The notes below the pieces were generated by a model. That model saw nothing but the letters and a program-made list of their open reading frames with translations, searched no databases and was not told the origin of the DNA. A stretch of DNA of 64,000 nucleotides from Gracilariopsis chorda (lineage: Eukaryota > Rhodophyta > Florideophyceae > Gracilariales > Gracilariaceae): the NCBI GenBank assembly GCA_003194525.1, contig NBIV01000190.1, forward strand, positions 62,001-126,000, written 5' to 3'. Below are positions 12,006-24,623 of this stretch, piece by piece (position 1 is the stretch's first letter; the number at the start of each line of letters is the position of its first letter). The translations under genes were made by a program, and so were the position numbers.

Positions 12006-13205
12006 AACGCCTTTATTAGAGTGCCATCTTTTTCAACAAAATCACGGGTTGGGTGCCATGGTGCTTCATGCATGGTCGAATGTTCCAAAAGCGCCAACGA
12101 CTGGTAGTTTCTCTCGCGTTTCTGATGAGCCAAAATTCGGTCAACATTGAACAACGGAACATCTGCTGTAACATCAACCGGAACAGGTGCAGTCCGGCTT
12201 GGTTGAGCGAGATCTTCCGGCTGACTAAGGTGAGGCTTTGTATGCAATACTTGAATGTCTGGATGAATGCGCAACTCCCCAGGAATATCTAAACGAACTG
12301 TATTTCTTCCAATAAGCTTCAGGATCTTGAAAGGACAATTCCTTCGTTCCAATAACTTTGAGAATTGCTGCGTACTACTGGAAGCGTCCTTGAACAGTTT
12401 TCGAAATATCCACAAGAGATCACCCTTCCGATAGGTAGGTTGCTTGTAATGAACACTTGTTTCTGCAATCTGCCTTGCTTTGGAAACTTGATGCGTATGA
12501 CGATCGTCATCTATCACGGCTTTCAGTCGCTCACGAAAATCAGATAAAAACTCCAGACGAGTTTTCATTTGAAAAAAGCATCCAGTGGACCCTTTGGATT
12601 CCATCCCAAATCAATTTCGAACGGTAGGAGACCAATACCTTCCAAGACTGCGGAGTTGTACGCAAATTCTGTGCAAGGCAATAAAACTTCCCACTCATCT
12701 TGTTCATGTGAGCAAAAGCTACGAATGTAGTTTTCGACGATACGGTTCATCACTTCGCATGCACCATCTCTCTGGGGATGTTTCGCAGAAAACATGCGTA
12801 GCTTCACTCCAGAGAGGTTCAAAATCAATTCCCAGTAGCGAGATGTGAACTTTGGATCTCTTTCTCAGATTATGGCATTCGGTAGACCATGATGACGAAA
12901 AATGTTGGTGAAGAAGGACTGCACTATCTCAGGGGCTTGATTTCGTTCCTTATAGGCAATAAAACGCACCCGCCTAGATAGGCGGTCAACCCAAGTTGCT
13001 ACTGCATAAATACCCCGTGATGTCGTTGGTACCTTCACAATAAAAGCAGTGGCGACAAGTCCACAACAACGCGTCGGAAGCGGAAGAGCTGCGGGATCAT
13101 TCAACGTCTGGCCATGGTAATCCTTCTGCTCTTTACATACGAAACATCCGTCGCAATACCATTTGATGTTCTTACTTTTCTGCGTCCAGTGAAACTCTGC
13201 AAGGC
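12006..13205 (-). mobile_element. G3: reverse-oriented Ty3/gypsy remnant (integrase part), broken
   Basis: Read on the - strand this stretch encodes the integrase core (WVDRLSRRV near 12985; FRHHGLPNAI near 12880; KHPQRDGACEVMNR near 12770) and the C-terminal domain (IHPDIQVLHTKPH near 12260) of a gypsy element. It resembles G1's integrase in order and wording but is clearly diverged, so it is another member of the G1 lineage. Its 3' side is cut by the insertion of G2 at 12006. There are several breaks. Upstream parts (RT and gag) are absent to the right. Confidence 0.82.
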
Positions 13206-13546
13206 GGGGGGTCGTGCTGACAAACTGACACAAGCAACTACCGACACTACCGACAATGAAAAGGTCGGTGATTACGTTGTATGGGCATCTTAATTTAACT
13301 TTGGATCGTGGTGCTGATGAAGTCGTATTTGTACGTGAGTTTAGTGCTAATGGAACTATAGCTGTTCTTTCTAGCATTATTATACGTGTTTAGCATTAAT
13401 GTACGTGTTACTGCGCTATGCACTAAGAATTTATGTCGGAGTAGAGGCGCCGGAGTACTATTTAAGCACTCGCCAGACGCCAAGTAAAGCCGATAAGAAC
13501 GGACAGTTGTCTGATTGAACTCAAGCGCCTCCCTCCGTCGGCTTCA
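13206..13546. other. No gene; possible LTR-derived sequence
   Basis: No coding signal. A TATTTAAG box at about 13460 lies just before a gag-like region, so this may be the 5' LTR or leader of element G4. I have no second copy to confirm it. Confidence 0.3.
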
Positions 13547-15214
13547 CAGCATGTTTTTCAATCGACGAAACAACTCCGCCTCTTGTTCGCTTATCGATGG
13601 CACGCTCTTCCTCATCGGTGATGAAAGCGCTCTTGCGGCGTCAAGAAGCAGAGATGAACGCCCTATCTGCCTCTTATGTGAAGCTTGAAGAGGAATATTA
13701 TGAAATGGCTGCTGTAAACGTGGATGGCTACGACTCGGCTCAGGCTAAGTAGTCCAAGGACCGCCTCAAGCAATTGGAAGGCGAGCTTAATGATTCCATA
13801 GAGCATACCGACAAGGTCAGCCAGCGCATCAAAACGACTCTCTCAATTCTCTCACTATCGAGTTCGAATGTCAAACTCTTGTATCCCGACTCTGCACTCA
13901 TTTCGAGGAACCGAACCGACCGCAATCAAGGATCCTTTTGACTTTTTGGGGAAGTTAAGGGCCCTGCTCGCCGCACACGAGGTGCCACAAAGTCGATGGT
14001 TTGCAGCACTGCTTACAACCCTGAATGGATTTGACCGACAATAGGCCGAAGTAAAATTAGCGAAACTGAAGTGGGAAGACCTGCACGCCCGTTTCCTCCA
14101 TCATTTTGAGACCCCAGCAATTCGTGAAAAGCTGGTAAGAGACCTCATGACCATCAGCCAGAAACAGTCGGAGTCAGTACAAGAGTACAGTGACCGTTTT
14201 ACCACCCTCATGTATCGCACTGGCCGTTGAGATGACGATGAAACTCTTGTGGCCATGCAAATCGAGGGTTTGGAATCCAGTCTGCAGGATCTGATGTATG
14301 TTGCTCGAGCAGCGACACTGAAAATGTTGAGGAGAACGAACACTGGAACTCCGATGGCAACTACAGCCAATGAAATCGCATGCGCAATTGCTCTTCACTA
14401 TTCAAGTTCCACTGAGCGCAGGTCGGGGACGAGGGACTCTTGAAACAACGGAAAGCAGAACCAGCCCACCAGTATGAAAAAATGGTGCTTGCATTGCAAC
14501 TCGCAGAATCATTCCACAGAGAAGCATCAGTAGAAAGGAGGAGAAGCTCCGAAAGACAGAGAGAAGTTTCTCACAGCGCCAACGAGAGAACAGCCCAGGA
14601 GAGAGAAGAAGTGCTTCAGGTGTAAGAAACATTGGAAGCCGGGCCGCAGATGCGATGAATTGAATAAGAAGGAGCCCCAGGCAGCCAACGTGCAAATCTA
14701 ACGACTGCTGGAGCTGCTGGAGGATGATGAACTGCGAGCTTTAATGGGATATGATGAGTTCAACCCAGAAGCGTGGTTCTTGGCGGAAATCGCCGAACGC
14801 GAGGACCAAGTGGATCCGACCATCAGCGCACTGTCTGCTGCGCCAAATGACGCAAACGAACTGATGTACATTCCAGTGCTGATCGATGGCAGTGAAGGGT
14901 TGGCCATGGTCGACTCTGGGACAGAGTCGACCTTTATATCAACCGATTTCGTTCAGGATCATGGCATCGCAGCACAGGAGGTCTCGGGTAACATCCGTGA
15001 CGTTCTAGGTAAAGTGATGTCAGAACATAAGGGAGTAGTCAATGTCACCGTAAGGAATGGAACACGGATGGTTGCCGTGATAGCAGAGGTGATGCAGATG
15101 CCGCCTCGGCGGTACATGATAATCGGACTCCCGCACTTTTCAGCGTTCGGATATTTGAAAATAGCTCCATGTCGACAAATATATGCCCACGCCTTGCACG
15201 ATACACGGAATTAA
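13547..15214 (+). mobile_element. G4: Ty3/gypsy gag-protease fragment, broken
   Basis: The + strand carries a gag-like helical region (13600-14450), a zinc-knuckle-like Cys/His segment (CFRCKKHWKPG, near 14615) and an aspartic protease of retropepsin type (MVDSGTESTFIS, near 14908; IIGLPHFSAFG, near 15120). The sequence ends there with no RT. It is a truncated gypsy copy with several breaks, unlike G1, G2 or D in sequence. Confidence 0.72.
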
Positions 15215-15891
15215 ACCATTCGTTTACAAAATATTCGAAACCATCATCAATTTAAAATGGACTACGCTAGGTGAGACAGTTGGCTACTGTATCAGCAGTA
15301 AGAAATTTTTGATCTAGAAAATTTATATCAAGAAGAACAGGGATATAGGCGTAACTAATGTAGAGATCAACCAATATATTCGGAGTACGTTTGGTGTTGC
15401 AAGTGGTAAGAAAAACCGTTATAAATATTTTGTCCGAATACCCGAAGGGTCGATAAAATGGTGACTTTGGAAGGTCTAGCGCTCGAATCCTGTTGCAGTT
15501 CCGAACGAAGGCCACGTTCCATTTTGCCCTAGATCGCCAAAGAAAAGGGATTTAGAAGAGCAGTGAGTGCCCTGCCGGTTTGTCGGTCGTGGTGCAAAGT
15601 TACACTGCCAAACCTGGCACCCTGTCTTCACAAGTAGGGGGCTCTCATTGGAGCAGAGGTTTGTTTATAATGAACAGTTGAGTGCTGAGATACGAGCGAT
15701 TACCTGAAAAGTATTCCAATTTGCCCAAACCAAAAGGTAGACCGCTAGCCCTGCTCGCTGTTGACCTTCAGCCTTCGGGCCAGTTGCGCAATAGAAAGCA
15801 AATCCGCATAATCCTGCAAATTGTCGAAGAGACGGGCCGCAGCAACAAAAGCAATGAAAACTGTTACTTTTGTGGCTTGGAACTAAGTCCA
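15215..15891. other. Intergenic between retroelements, nothing recognised
   Basis: I see no gene, repeat pair or RNA gene here. The right edge is the 5' LTR of copia element C1. Confidence 0.45.
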
Positions 15892-16264
15892 TGTGAGAAT
15901 ATATGTGTGCTCACCATCCACATCAGGCAGTCATGCACACAGGAATGGACTAGACAATCTCACCATACCTAAGGATGGTGAGAAGGCTTCTTGTCTTCTC
16001 AATAACCCTAAGGATGGTGATATGGCCCGCCTACAATGTCCCGTGCATGCTACACGCATCCAGATTAGTCCAAGAAGACGAGTAACATTTTTTTCTCTGC
16101 ACTATAAGAGGAGAGAACAGTGCGCAACCCTGGTCTCTGTTCTCGGTACCAACTTCACTTCACATACTTCAACTCTTGTTTAAGCAAAGGAATGTTTTTT
16201 TTTGGTCGTCTCTAGCTTTTGCTACATGTCTCCCCTTTATTTAATGACGTACTATTTCATTCTA
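15892..16264 (+). repeat. 5' LTR of C1
   Basis: It starts TGTGAG and contains the CTCACCATCC / GGATGGTGAG blocks that mark this family's LTRs, plus a TATAAGAGGAGAGAACAG promoter-like segment near 16105 that matches the TATA region of E. The right boundary is set by the shared internal sequence that starts TTCC and contains ATCCGTGGATAAT. Confidence 0.75.
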
Positions 16265-16427
16265 TTCCAGAACTATCCGTGGATAATGGTTGATTTTTAC
16301 CGTTTAGAAGTAAGTGATTCGACACTCAAATAATTAAAAAACTGTGTTCGTACTGATTACGCGTTGTTAACCAATACGTATAAGACGTAATTACTAACCA
16401 CACATTTTTCCAATTTATATTCTTTTA

Positions 16428-17060
16428 GTGTCCAATCAACATATAACTACAATGGCTCGAAAGCAGTCAAGCACTGTTCTTGCCATTTATTCAACCTATT
16501 CTACGGTAACTGTAGAACAAATCGCCACGCGTCGTCAGCATCTTGATTTAATACCAGCGCCATCAAACAATCAGCAAACCAGGAGCATATTGAACTTTTC
16601 AACCTCTTCAGAGGTGTACAGTGAATCAAAACCAGTCTACGAGTCAACCGCATCCAGCAGAAATCTGGCAAGTGTCACTAATCTTGAATCCGAAGAGGTG
16701 CAAGTGCCCTGCCACCGCCCGCAAACACCGTTGCCAGTGCAACGAAACACCAGTGACACTCAGAAGCTCCGCAGGAAATAACCCAACTTTTTAGATGACA
16801 AATCACATTCCAAGAAGAAAAGCACGCATGTGGCACGTGCTAAGCGCTTTTGCACATTGTGTAGAAGTCAGTGCAACAGTGCAAATATTTTGTTCGACCA
16901 CGGTCAGTCAACAACACACCGCAACCACATGCAATACAACCGTACTCCACCATACTGTGCCACCAGTAAACGCTCATTCGAGTCCCATCATCACTTGAGC
17001 CGTCACAAAAACGGCAAAGCACATCACAAGGTGCTTTTTTATCAAAATTCAAATAAATAA
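16428..17060 (+). pseudogene. C1 ORF1: two C2H2 zinc fingers upstream of gag
   Basis: The first part holds a low-complexity Ser/Thr/Gln-rich region that begins NQHITT and ARKQ, matched almost exactly by the copy in E. The second part, starting near 16830, has a basic stretch followed by two zinc fingers of the C-x2-C-x12-H-x5-H type (U1/JAZ-like spacing). It precedes gag by about 140 bases. Such an ORF is not a standard copia part. It may bind element RNA or DNA; that is inference. This copy is degraded. Confidence 0.7.
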
Positions 17061-17196
17061 ACTTCCTTTGTTTTGGAAATTATTCCACTTTACTTAGCAA
17101 TATTAATAGGTGTTTAACGTAAAAGCAAAGTACAACTTAACAAATTTCTATAGTAAATTAGTATACTACACAACGTAGTTAATAGTATAGGTCATT

Positions 17197-18830
17197 ATGT
17201 CGCCCCTTAACAGAAATTCTACTAACAATGTTAGGTATGCAAGTCCGCGAACACGACAATTTATTGATTTCATTAAGAACATTCAGGAAACCAATACCGA
17301 AGCAGAGCATGTTCAAATACTCGAACGTTTTAGAACTGAATAACCTACAGATAAGCTACTTACTAATGCAATTTTACATAATGGATGGTTTATGCGTAAC
17401 CTTGCAAAAGTTTTGGAAGTGTTGTTGTAGAGAGTAGTACAGAGCTTACGATAGACTTCAATAAACGCAATGTTGATTTGTCTCGATGAATCAGATTTCT
17501 TTCTATCATTCATCAAACGTAGTCTACCACTCTTCCTTATGGAGTGTTCTAATAATTTCAATGGTATTCTAGACTTTCTAACGATTTCTATAATGAAACA
17601 CCAACAACATTCTCAACAGTTCTTCCATAGAATGTTCTAGAACCGCCTAGAATATTGTAGTTTCTAGTCGCTTCTACCACAGAAAGATCAAAGAATTAGT
17701 CTTGCAGAACACGAAAGCGATATTCATTTGAAAATAATTGCCAAAAAGTTTTAAAGAGTGTAATCTAGACGATGCTTTCGCTGCTATATATTTATTCGAG
17801 GAAACATCAGCGCATGTCTGACCTGCATGACTGCAACCACTAAGATACGCCAAAGGAGAAGAAGACACCAAGGATGAGCAAAAACGTGAGCTCTCAACTC
17901 CAAAACGTGGAATGAACGTCGCCAACGCCAGCCGTGGCGTCATCAAAACCTTAAGATTGCGTCACAGACTAACTTTGATGAAAACAGAAATACGTTTGTG
18001 TATTACGTTTCGTCTAGCTTCAAACATCATTCGTCGGAGTTTTCCAGAGCTGTGAATGAGTGCTGGGATGAGTTTCCAAGTAACTTGAAAAAGCTGCTTT
18101 GGATGTCAACCTATCCAATCATCAGTATCTCCAGTACTTACACATTCTTTTGCGTGGAAATTCAAAACGATTTTACATAAAACTTATTGATAGCAGTGTT
18201 TGAAGCGTCACAGAGGCTTCAGCAATGATGGAAAAAGAGTACAATTCGCTTTTTCGTCAGAATTGCATTGCTGTATACATCTGTAATTTACCAATAGAGA
18301 AACTCGAGTCATACAGTTCCTCGTTAAGTGATGCTTTGGAGAAAATCCTTGAAGAAATTTCAAAACTTGCCCCGCAAAGCCCCATGCACTAGTGCTCAGA
18401 ACGCAACTGCCTTGAGTACTTACAGAACACGGTAGTTGGCCACTCTTGGGCCCGTGATGCCCGGAGCAGAGCCAATGTGAGACTTACTAGATACCACGAA
18501 CTTTATAGACAGTTGGAAGCCACAACGCAACTGGATAAAGAGGATAAAATCTGTAGCATACGAGATTAGAAGAGTCTTCAGTTAGACTCTCTCTTCATCG
18601 ATGACTTCTAAAATCTCGACACGAGTGAAGCCTGTTATGCTGGCCAGTCTCGGTACGCACGCCATCCGCATTCCACAAAATGGATAAAAGTTCGTCAATC
18701 CAAAAGCAGACGAAATGGTAGCTGTTGGAATTGTGGTAAACTTGAACATGTAATTGCTGAATACAGGCAACGCAAGGACCTCACCAACAATGCCGCCAAC
18801 CTTGTGTAATATTTGCAACCCAACAGCCGC
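17197..18830 (+). pseudogene. gag region of C1
   Basis: The start (RQFIDFIKNIQETNTEAE) matches the gag of E (RQFIEFIKNFQENNTQAE). A zinc-knuckle-like CWNCGKLEH lies near 18720. The region is heavily degraded. Confidence 0.6.
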
Positions 18831-19186
18831 AAGGATCAGAACAAAGCTTTGAAATGCGTCCTGTACGAAACAATGGTGAGGCAGATATTAGTGGAGAAGA
18901 CGAACATTCTGCTCCATTTGAGCAATTTTTGCATCCAATCTTTAAATGCAAAGTAGCGAGCCTTCTTTCCGGAAGTGCCTTCAGAATTTGTGACCTAAAG
19001 TACCAATGCTTTCTGCCGTAGTACTCCTCCAAGGCATCAGAATAAGAAAGGACCAGACAAACTCCGCACTGGGTCACCCCCAATCATTCGTTTTTGTACG
19101 CGTATGTGTGAACGACACATTTCACAAACATCTCGTTGGAACCTCATTAATATTCAAAATGCAAAGAGAAGTTCATTCGAGAGAAA

Positions 19187-21659
19187 ATGACGAGATTTTC
19201 AGGGTCCATTTCCAGACTCTGGGGCACAACAATTCGAAATAGGGAAACAAGAGCCCTAAGTGTACTTCAAACTTGTAGGCATTCTATTAGGCTGAAGAAC
19301 TCCAAAATAGCTTTCAAATTTAGAAATGGCGTATACTTAAGCCGAGGAACGATGCAAGTACGCATTTTGTTACCTGTAAACACTTTCCTTCCACTGGAAA
19401 TTGACGTGGTTGACGCCTCTGTACCTCTCCTTATTGGTCTCGATACTTTGTACCTACACCCTTTTTTACCTGACAACGTGGACAACAAGTTAGCCAACAA
19501 GAAGTTCAATTGGTGGATACCAATCACGCGGCAACTCGGTCATATGTACTTAGAATAGGACATCTCTGAGATTCGTTACACCAAGATTGAACTCCAAAAA
19601 ATGCATATGCACTTCTACCATCCAAGCGCAAAGAAACTTATCAACATGATCTCTCATGCCAGGCCAGAACATACCATACCCGAGACTAGGTAACTCATAA
19701 AGCGTGCTTCAAAATCATATGCTACGTGCCAACGTTTTACAAACTGGCCACAAACTTCTCAAGTATCCTTTCCATGCAATATTCAACAGCAAAATTGCTT
19801 TGGATCTTATGTTTCCGGACAGAATGCCAGTTCTACATTTTCTTGATACACAAACTCACTTCAGCTCTGAAGTTTTTCTCAAGAGTTTAACCACTGCAGC
19901 AATCTGGAACGCATTTCTCAACTTTTGGGAAACATTGTACACTGGGTATCCAGAAAAAATTAAATTCGATAAAGCCAGACAATTAACATCCGCTCGATGG
20001 AAGTAACTCACAAGCATGGCTGAAATCACATTACATTTGGTTTTGAAGGTCACGATTCCGTTGGACCAGGTGAGTCGTACCATGAATCTTTACGCCTTAT
20101 CTATCAGAAGGTTCGTTACAGCGAGCCTGACGTCCGTATCGCTCTAGCTCTTCAACTTGCTGTCATAGCTATGAACGATACAATTAAACCCGAAGGACGT
20201 GTGCCTTTGCTACTCGTCTTTGGAGTTCTTCCTAGCATTCCACCACTTACCACAGAACTTCCAAATCATGTAGAGCGAATGAGAGCTCCTCAAATCGCGT
20301 GATCTGAGATGGAAACAATCACTTTGGAGCTTCGTTGGTGCCGTGCAATCGTCGCTCGAATTCCATCTACCCCATCCAAAAACTTGAAGATTGAACGAGA
20401 AGTTGTAGTTCATCGTAAGGACTTGAAGCCAATAAAATGGACTGGACCGTACAAAAATGGGAAATTTTATGACAAGCAGTTCTTCAGTAATCGCAATGAA
20501 GAAACAGTCCAACATTATATTGCGCAAATCAAACCATTCCATTGTGACGAACTAATGGAAAACCTTCGTATTTGTCTCAAACCAATAGTCCCTGGTGATT
20601 TTGAACTCTATGATGTTCAAATCACTGAAGTGTTAGGGCCATCCGATCACTGTAGGAACCTACCAGCATTCAGTGAAGCCAAACGAACTGAGCTGGTAGA
20701 ATTATTATCCCGTGGAACGTGGAGATTCATTAGACGAGACGAAGTGTTACAAGACAACAAAATTGTTACTGTCCGATTTGTGCTCGCCATTAAAAACTCT
20801 GAAAATGATAAAGAGATATTGAAAGTCAGAGTTATCGTTCAAGGGCATAAAGATCCAGAAAAAGCTCTTCTCATCCACAATTCTCCGAATCTAAGACAAA
20901 ACCTCACCCGAATCCTCGTTTCTATCGGCGCTGTTCTCGGATATAAACGATGGAACAGACATGTTCGTCAAGAATACTTGCAATCCACACAGAGGTTCAT
21001 GCGTAAGGTATACTTGAAACCTCTGAAACAAATGGATCTTCCCCCGGACATGTTACTGGAACTTCTCCGCACTCTTTACGGACTTTCAGACTCTGGGGAC
21101 TATTGATATAGAAAAGTAACCACTCATCTAAAGGAATAATTAGGAATGAAACCGACGACAAAAGATCTGTCACTATTTATGAAACACGAAAATTCAAAGC
21201 TTATTTGCTTAACCGGTGTTTACGTAGATGATCTCCTTCAATGTGGAAACGATCAATTCCTGCAACACGCCAAATTCACCGTTCAGAAGTTTGAATCAAA
21301 GACCTAGAAATATATTCCGCTCTAATTGCTGGAGTAAGACTACACACAACAGATAATGGATTTTCACTAAGTCAGAAACATTCTGCCAAACGATTGCGAA
21401 TTCGTCTGAAAGATTGCACCTTCTCTGATATCCGTTCATTAACACATAAACATGCTTGGTTGACCCACACGCGACCAGCTATTTGTTGTGCTGTGAACAT
21501 GGCTGCTCAAGTTACGGAACAATCTTTATCTAAGGAAGATGTGCAAAACGTCAACAAAGTCGTAAAGCATATACAGCAAAGTCAAAACGTAAATCTGAAA
21601 TATGTTAAACTTGATATCAACTCACTTTGCCTCAAGGTTTATTCTGATTCATCATTTGA
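19187..21659 (+). pseudogene. pol region of C1: protease end, integrase, RT, start of RNase H
   Basis: Clear copia matches to E are the protease end (PLLIGLDTLYLH near 19435), integrase (HFYHPSAKKL near 19610; LDKARQLTSA-like near 19975), integrase C-terminal domain (KPIKWTGPYK near 20430), RT start (EYLQSTQRFMRKVYLKP near 20975), the RT active site (YVDDLLQCG near 21225) and RNase H start (KVYSDSSF near 21635). RNase H resumes at 32107 beyond element D. The order PR-INT-RT-RH defines Ty1/copia. Confidence 0.8.
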
Positions 21660-22211
21660 TGTATTACCGTGAGATCTGACCATATGGGCAGTGCAACGCG
21701 CGCTGGAGTAATTGGTGAGTGTGCCACGTGGGTTAGAGTGGCTAACTAACTAGTTTACTAATTTATTTAATTATTTAGATAGATAGTGACACCCCCCTAC
21801 TGTGGTGTGGCACCATGCCACTAGAGCTGACCCCAACGTATCCCAGGTAGCCGAGTGCACCTGAGGTTGAGCCTCGCTCACCCTTAAGGTGGGTGCAGCG
21901 CTCCCTCACCAACCATGGAAAAGGCAAGTACCTCTTGGCTAAGTGTGATACCAACAGGTTTCTACAGTCAACTTCTTGGTTTAGGTAAGACTATTCAGAC
22001 TTTACTAACCCGTGAGCGCCGTACTACCAACACTGCCAATTGGTTACGGTAAAAACACCTGTTTATCTTCGACCCCTATTGGTTTTGTGCTGCCACACCC
22101 ATTCGATTACCAAACGTCAACCCTTCAGGTCGAGCCCTCGTCGTACTCCCGCCAATGGTTCTCCAAACGGGCTACCTCGCTGGTACTTGACATACGATTG
22201 GCTGTACCACA
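21660..22211 (+). repeat. 5' LTR of D
   Basis: This 552-bp repeat starts TGTATTACCG and ends CCACA. Its partner is 30618-32106 minus the inserted 938 bases, which leaves 551 bases, a near-equal length. Confidence 0.85.
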
Positions 22212-22343
22212 TTTTGGGGTCCCGACGAAGAACTGGAATTATACCTATTGTTTTTGGAAAGAAGAACCTAGGAAGAAACTGTATTTTGGACACCGTTTGG
22301 TTTGGTTATCACTAGAAAGCGATTTAGTGAACCATCAGTTTAC

Positions 22344-24588
22344 CAATTGGATATGCCGCAACTGATCACAAGATCCAGAAGTTTATCGAGTCGAGGAACG
22401 GGCACGGGGCTGTCCCAGGGATTCGTTGAACCAAGGTTGGAAACCACGGAGCAACTATTGAGAAGAACTACCGTACAGGTCAATGCCGACGAAGGGGAGC
22501 TGACGGCGGAGAATGCCACTCCCCCCTTAACTCAAGCTCGAAGAACCACCACCATCAGGTTCCTCTCCCTTCGGTCCCTGCTTGGCTCAACCAGTTGGGT
22601 CTGGAAGTTATATATACCCCTGGTCCTCGTCTACTTGAAGGTCTGCCCGTTTCCGAAATAGACTGGGAAGCTCTCCAACAGTTTGGTTTACAGGAAGAGA
22701 TGGCTGGATAGCCTGCGTGACAGATAAAACCTGTGGGTTACCATGAGCGGTTGGTGTCAGTACCGGCACGGTTTGCGGGCTCTGCGGGGCCATCACTTGG
22801 TGTTCCTGCAGAGACGTCTGTACCATTTGGTCAACATATTCCTGATTGCTCTGCTCTACGAATTGGAAAACCAATGCGGGTATTCGTTCGTCCAGCTGCT
22901 GTGTAGCACGGCCAACTACCATATTGGTAGTTGTATCCAAATCCAACTTGGCTGGAACCATCTTAATTTTCTTCGTTTCCTTTTCTTCTACCAGTTGGTC
23001 AGATGTGGCACCGGTTCTTGGCCTCACCGAGGACGCGGTCTCTACCGAGCGGCGACGGAGACCAAAAGGAAAGAAGGAGACCAATACGAGAAGGAGAAAG
23101 GGCCGTGGGTCAGACCATCACACCACGGACTCCAGTACTGATACGGTGCCGTCAGAGGATGACGAGCACCGTGAAGGTAAGAAAACGAGGAAGGAAAAAA
23201 AAAGCCGGAAGGTGAAGTAAAACTGTAAAGGAAAGACAAAACGGTACGACTCATCCGATGACAATGAGTCCGATACGGATTCGGACCTGGGGGTTATTCG
23301 GCCGTTGAATGACTTGTTCACAAAGGCGGTTGACTATAGGACCTACAGGTTACCGAACCCGGATTATGAGTATACCAAAAAAGTGGCTCAGAAGATTACC
23401 AAGCATTACAAACGGCCTAATTTCCAAATGGGTGATACTACCTTCACAGGTTATGATCCCATTGCGATCATTGATTTCCTTCAAAGGTTCAAGATTGCTT
23501 GTGACCAGAATGGTTTCTCAGAAGGTGCAGCCATGTGGGTATTTCAGTTCTACTTCAAGAAACCGTCCGCATCCTTGCTCCATAGTAGGATGCAAGGAAA
23601 TACCATGTCAGTTGATGACTACCAAACGGAGATGCTTTGGACTTAACCGCAGGTCGTTAAATACCTTTTGAAACCCTACGCGACCGATGAAATTATTCAG
23701 GAAGCTTACACTGAGCTTCTAGGTTACCTTGAGAGGTCAGAACAAACCGAAGTAGACTTCGCAAAGTCATTGTTCGCGATGGCCTCCCGGTGTGTTACTA
23801 TGTTCAACAACACGCGGTAGAAGTCCTTGTTAGCCGATAACATCAACAAAGCCATTAGGTTGCAGGTGAGCAACTACCTTGCAACAAACTGAAAGGTGGA
23901 TTACAAAAGGCTCGTGAGATATGCGCAAGCGCTTGGAGATACTCACCAAGCCGGACGAAGACGGCCCAGTACGTTTATCAAGCCTGGCACGGATAAACCG
24001 AAACGAATCCTGGAGGTGGATTATTCGTCACTTTCAGAGAACACGACGCATGATGTCCCAGCAGTTGGATCCACGGTTCTCTTGGTACACACCGGGACCC
24101 CAATCGCATCGATCTCTCCCTCATCTGCCCGCACGTTCCCAATGGTAACATCATCCTCTAAGGTGTTGACGCCAGCTACGCAGGTTTCCGTCCCTGGTAA
24201 ACAGGTATTCGCGATACAAACAAGTGGTAGGACCCCACCCCAGAGTCTGCGGTCTTCGTATCATACGGCGCGTGTCCAACAGATGGACAGGACGCCAATG
24301 CGTGGAACCTGGATGGCTTTGAGGGATCCAACCACTGGAAATATCCTTTGTTGGTTTTGCCCGTCACCTCACCACTTGGCTACGGCATGTCCTAAAGTCA
24401 CCCTTCAGGTTAGAGCAGCGCTCCTACAGGTGCGTCAGCAATACCATCAGGTGGTATTTAGCCAAGCGGGCGGAAACCGACAGGTTCAGGACAAGGAACC
24501 TCTTGGTAATCAGCAGTTTATTCCATTCACCAGTGCGGAGAGGGCAGAGGAAGCTGCCACCGTACCAGCACAGGCGGAAAATGCCTGA
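22344..24588 (+). pseudogene. gag region of D
   Basis: The region opens with an Arg/Ser/Thr-rich segment, passes a highly basic Lys/Arg stretch (about 23060-23230), a gag-like helical core (IAIIDFLQRFKIACDQNGF, near 23460) and ends with a zinc knuckle C-x2-C-x4-H-x4-C (CWFCPSPHHLATAC, near 24350). It would be the particle protein of the element and is broken. Confidence 0.7.
22608..23084 (-). other. Antisense open frame in the 5' part of D
   Basis: A 158-codon open frame runs against the gag direction. It is Gln/Val/Pro-rich with a plausible amphipathic stretch. I recognise no domain. It could be an antisense gene, an inverted segment of the gag region, or chance. Confidence that it is a real gene is low. 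Confidence 0.25.
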
Positions 24589-24623
24589 AGGCTGGACCGC
24601 AGGCCAATCTTAACCGGTTCCAT

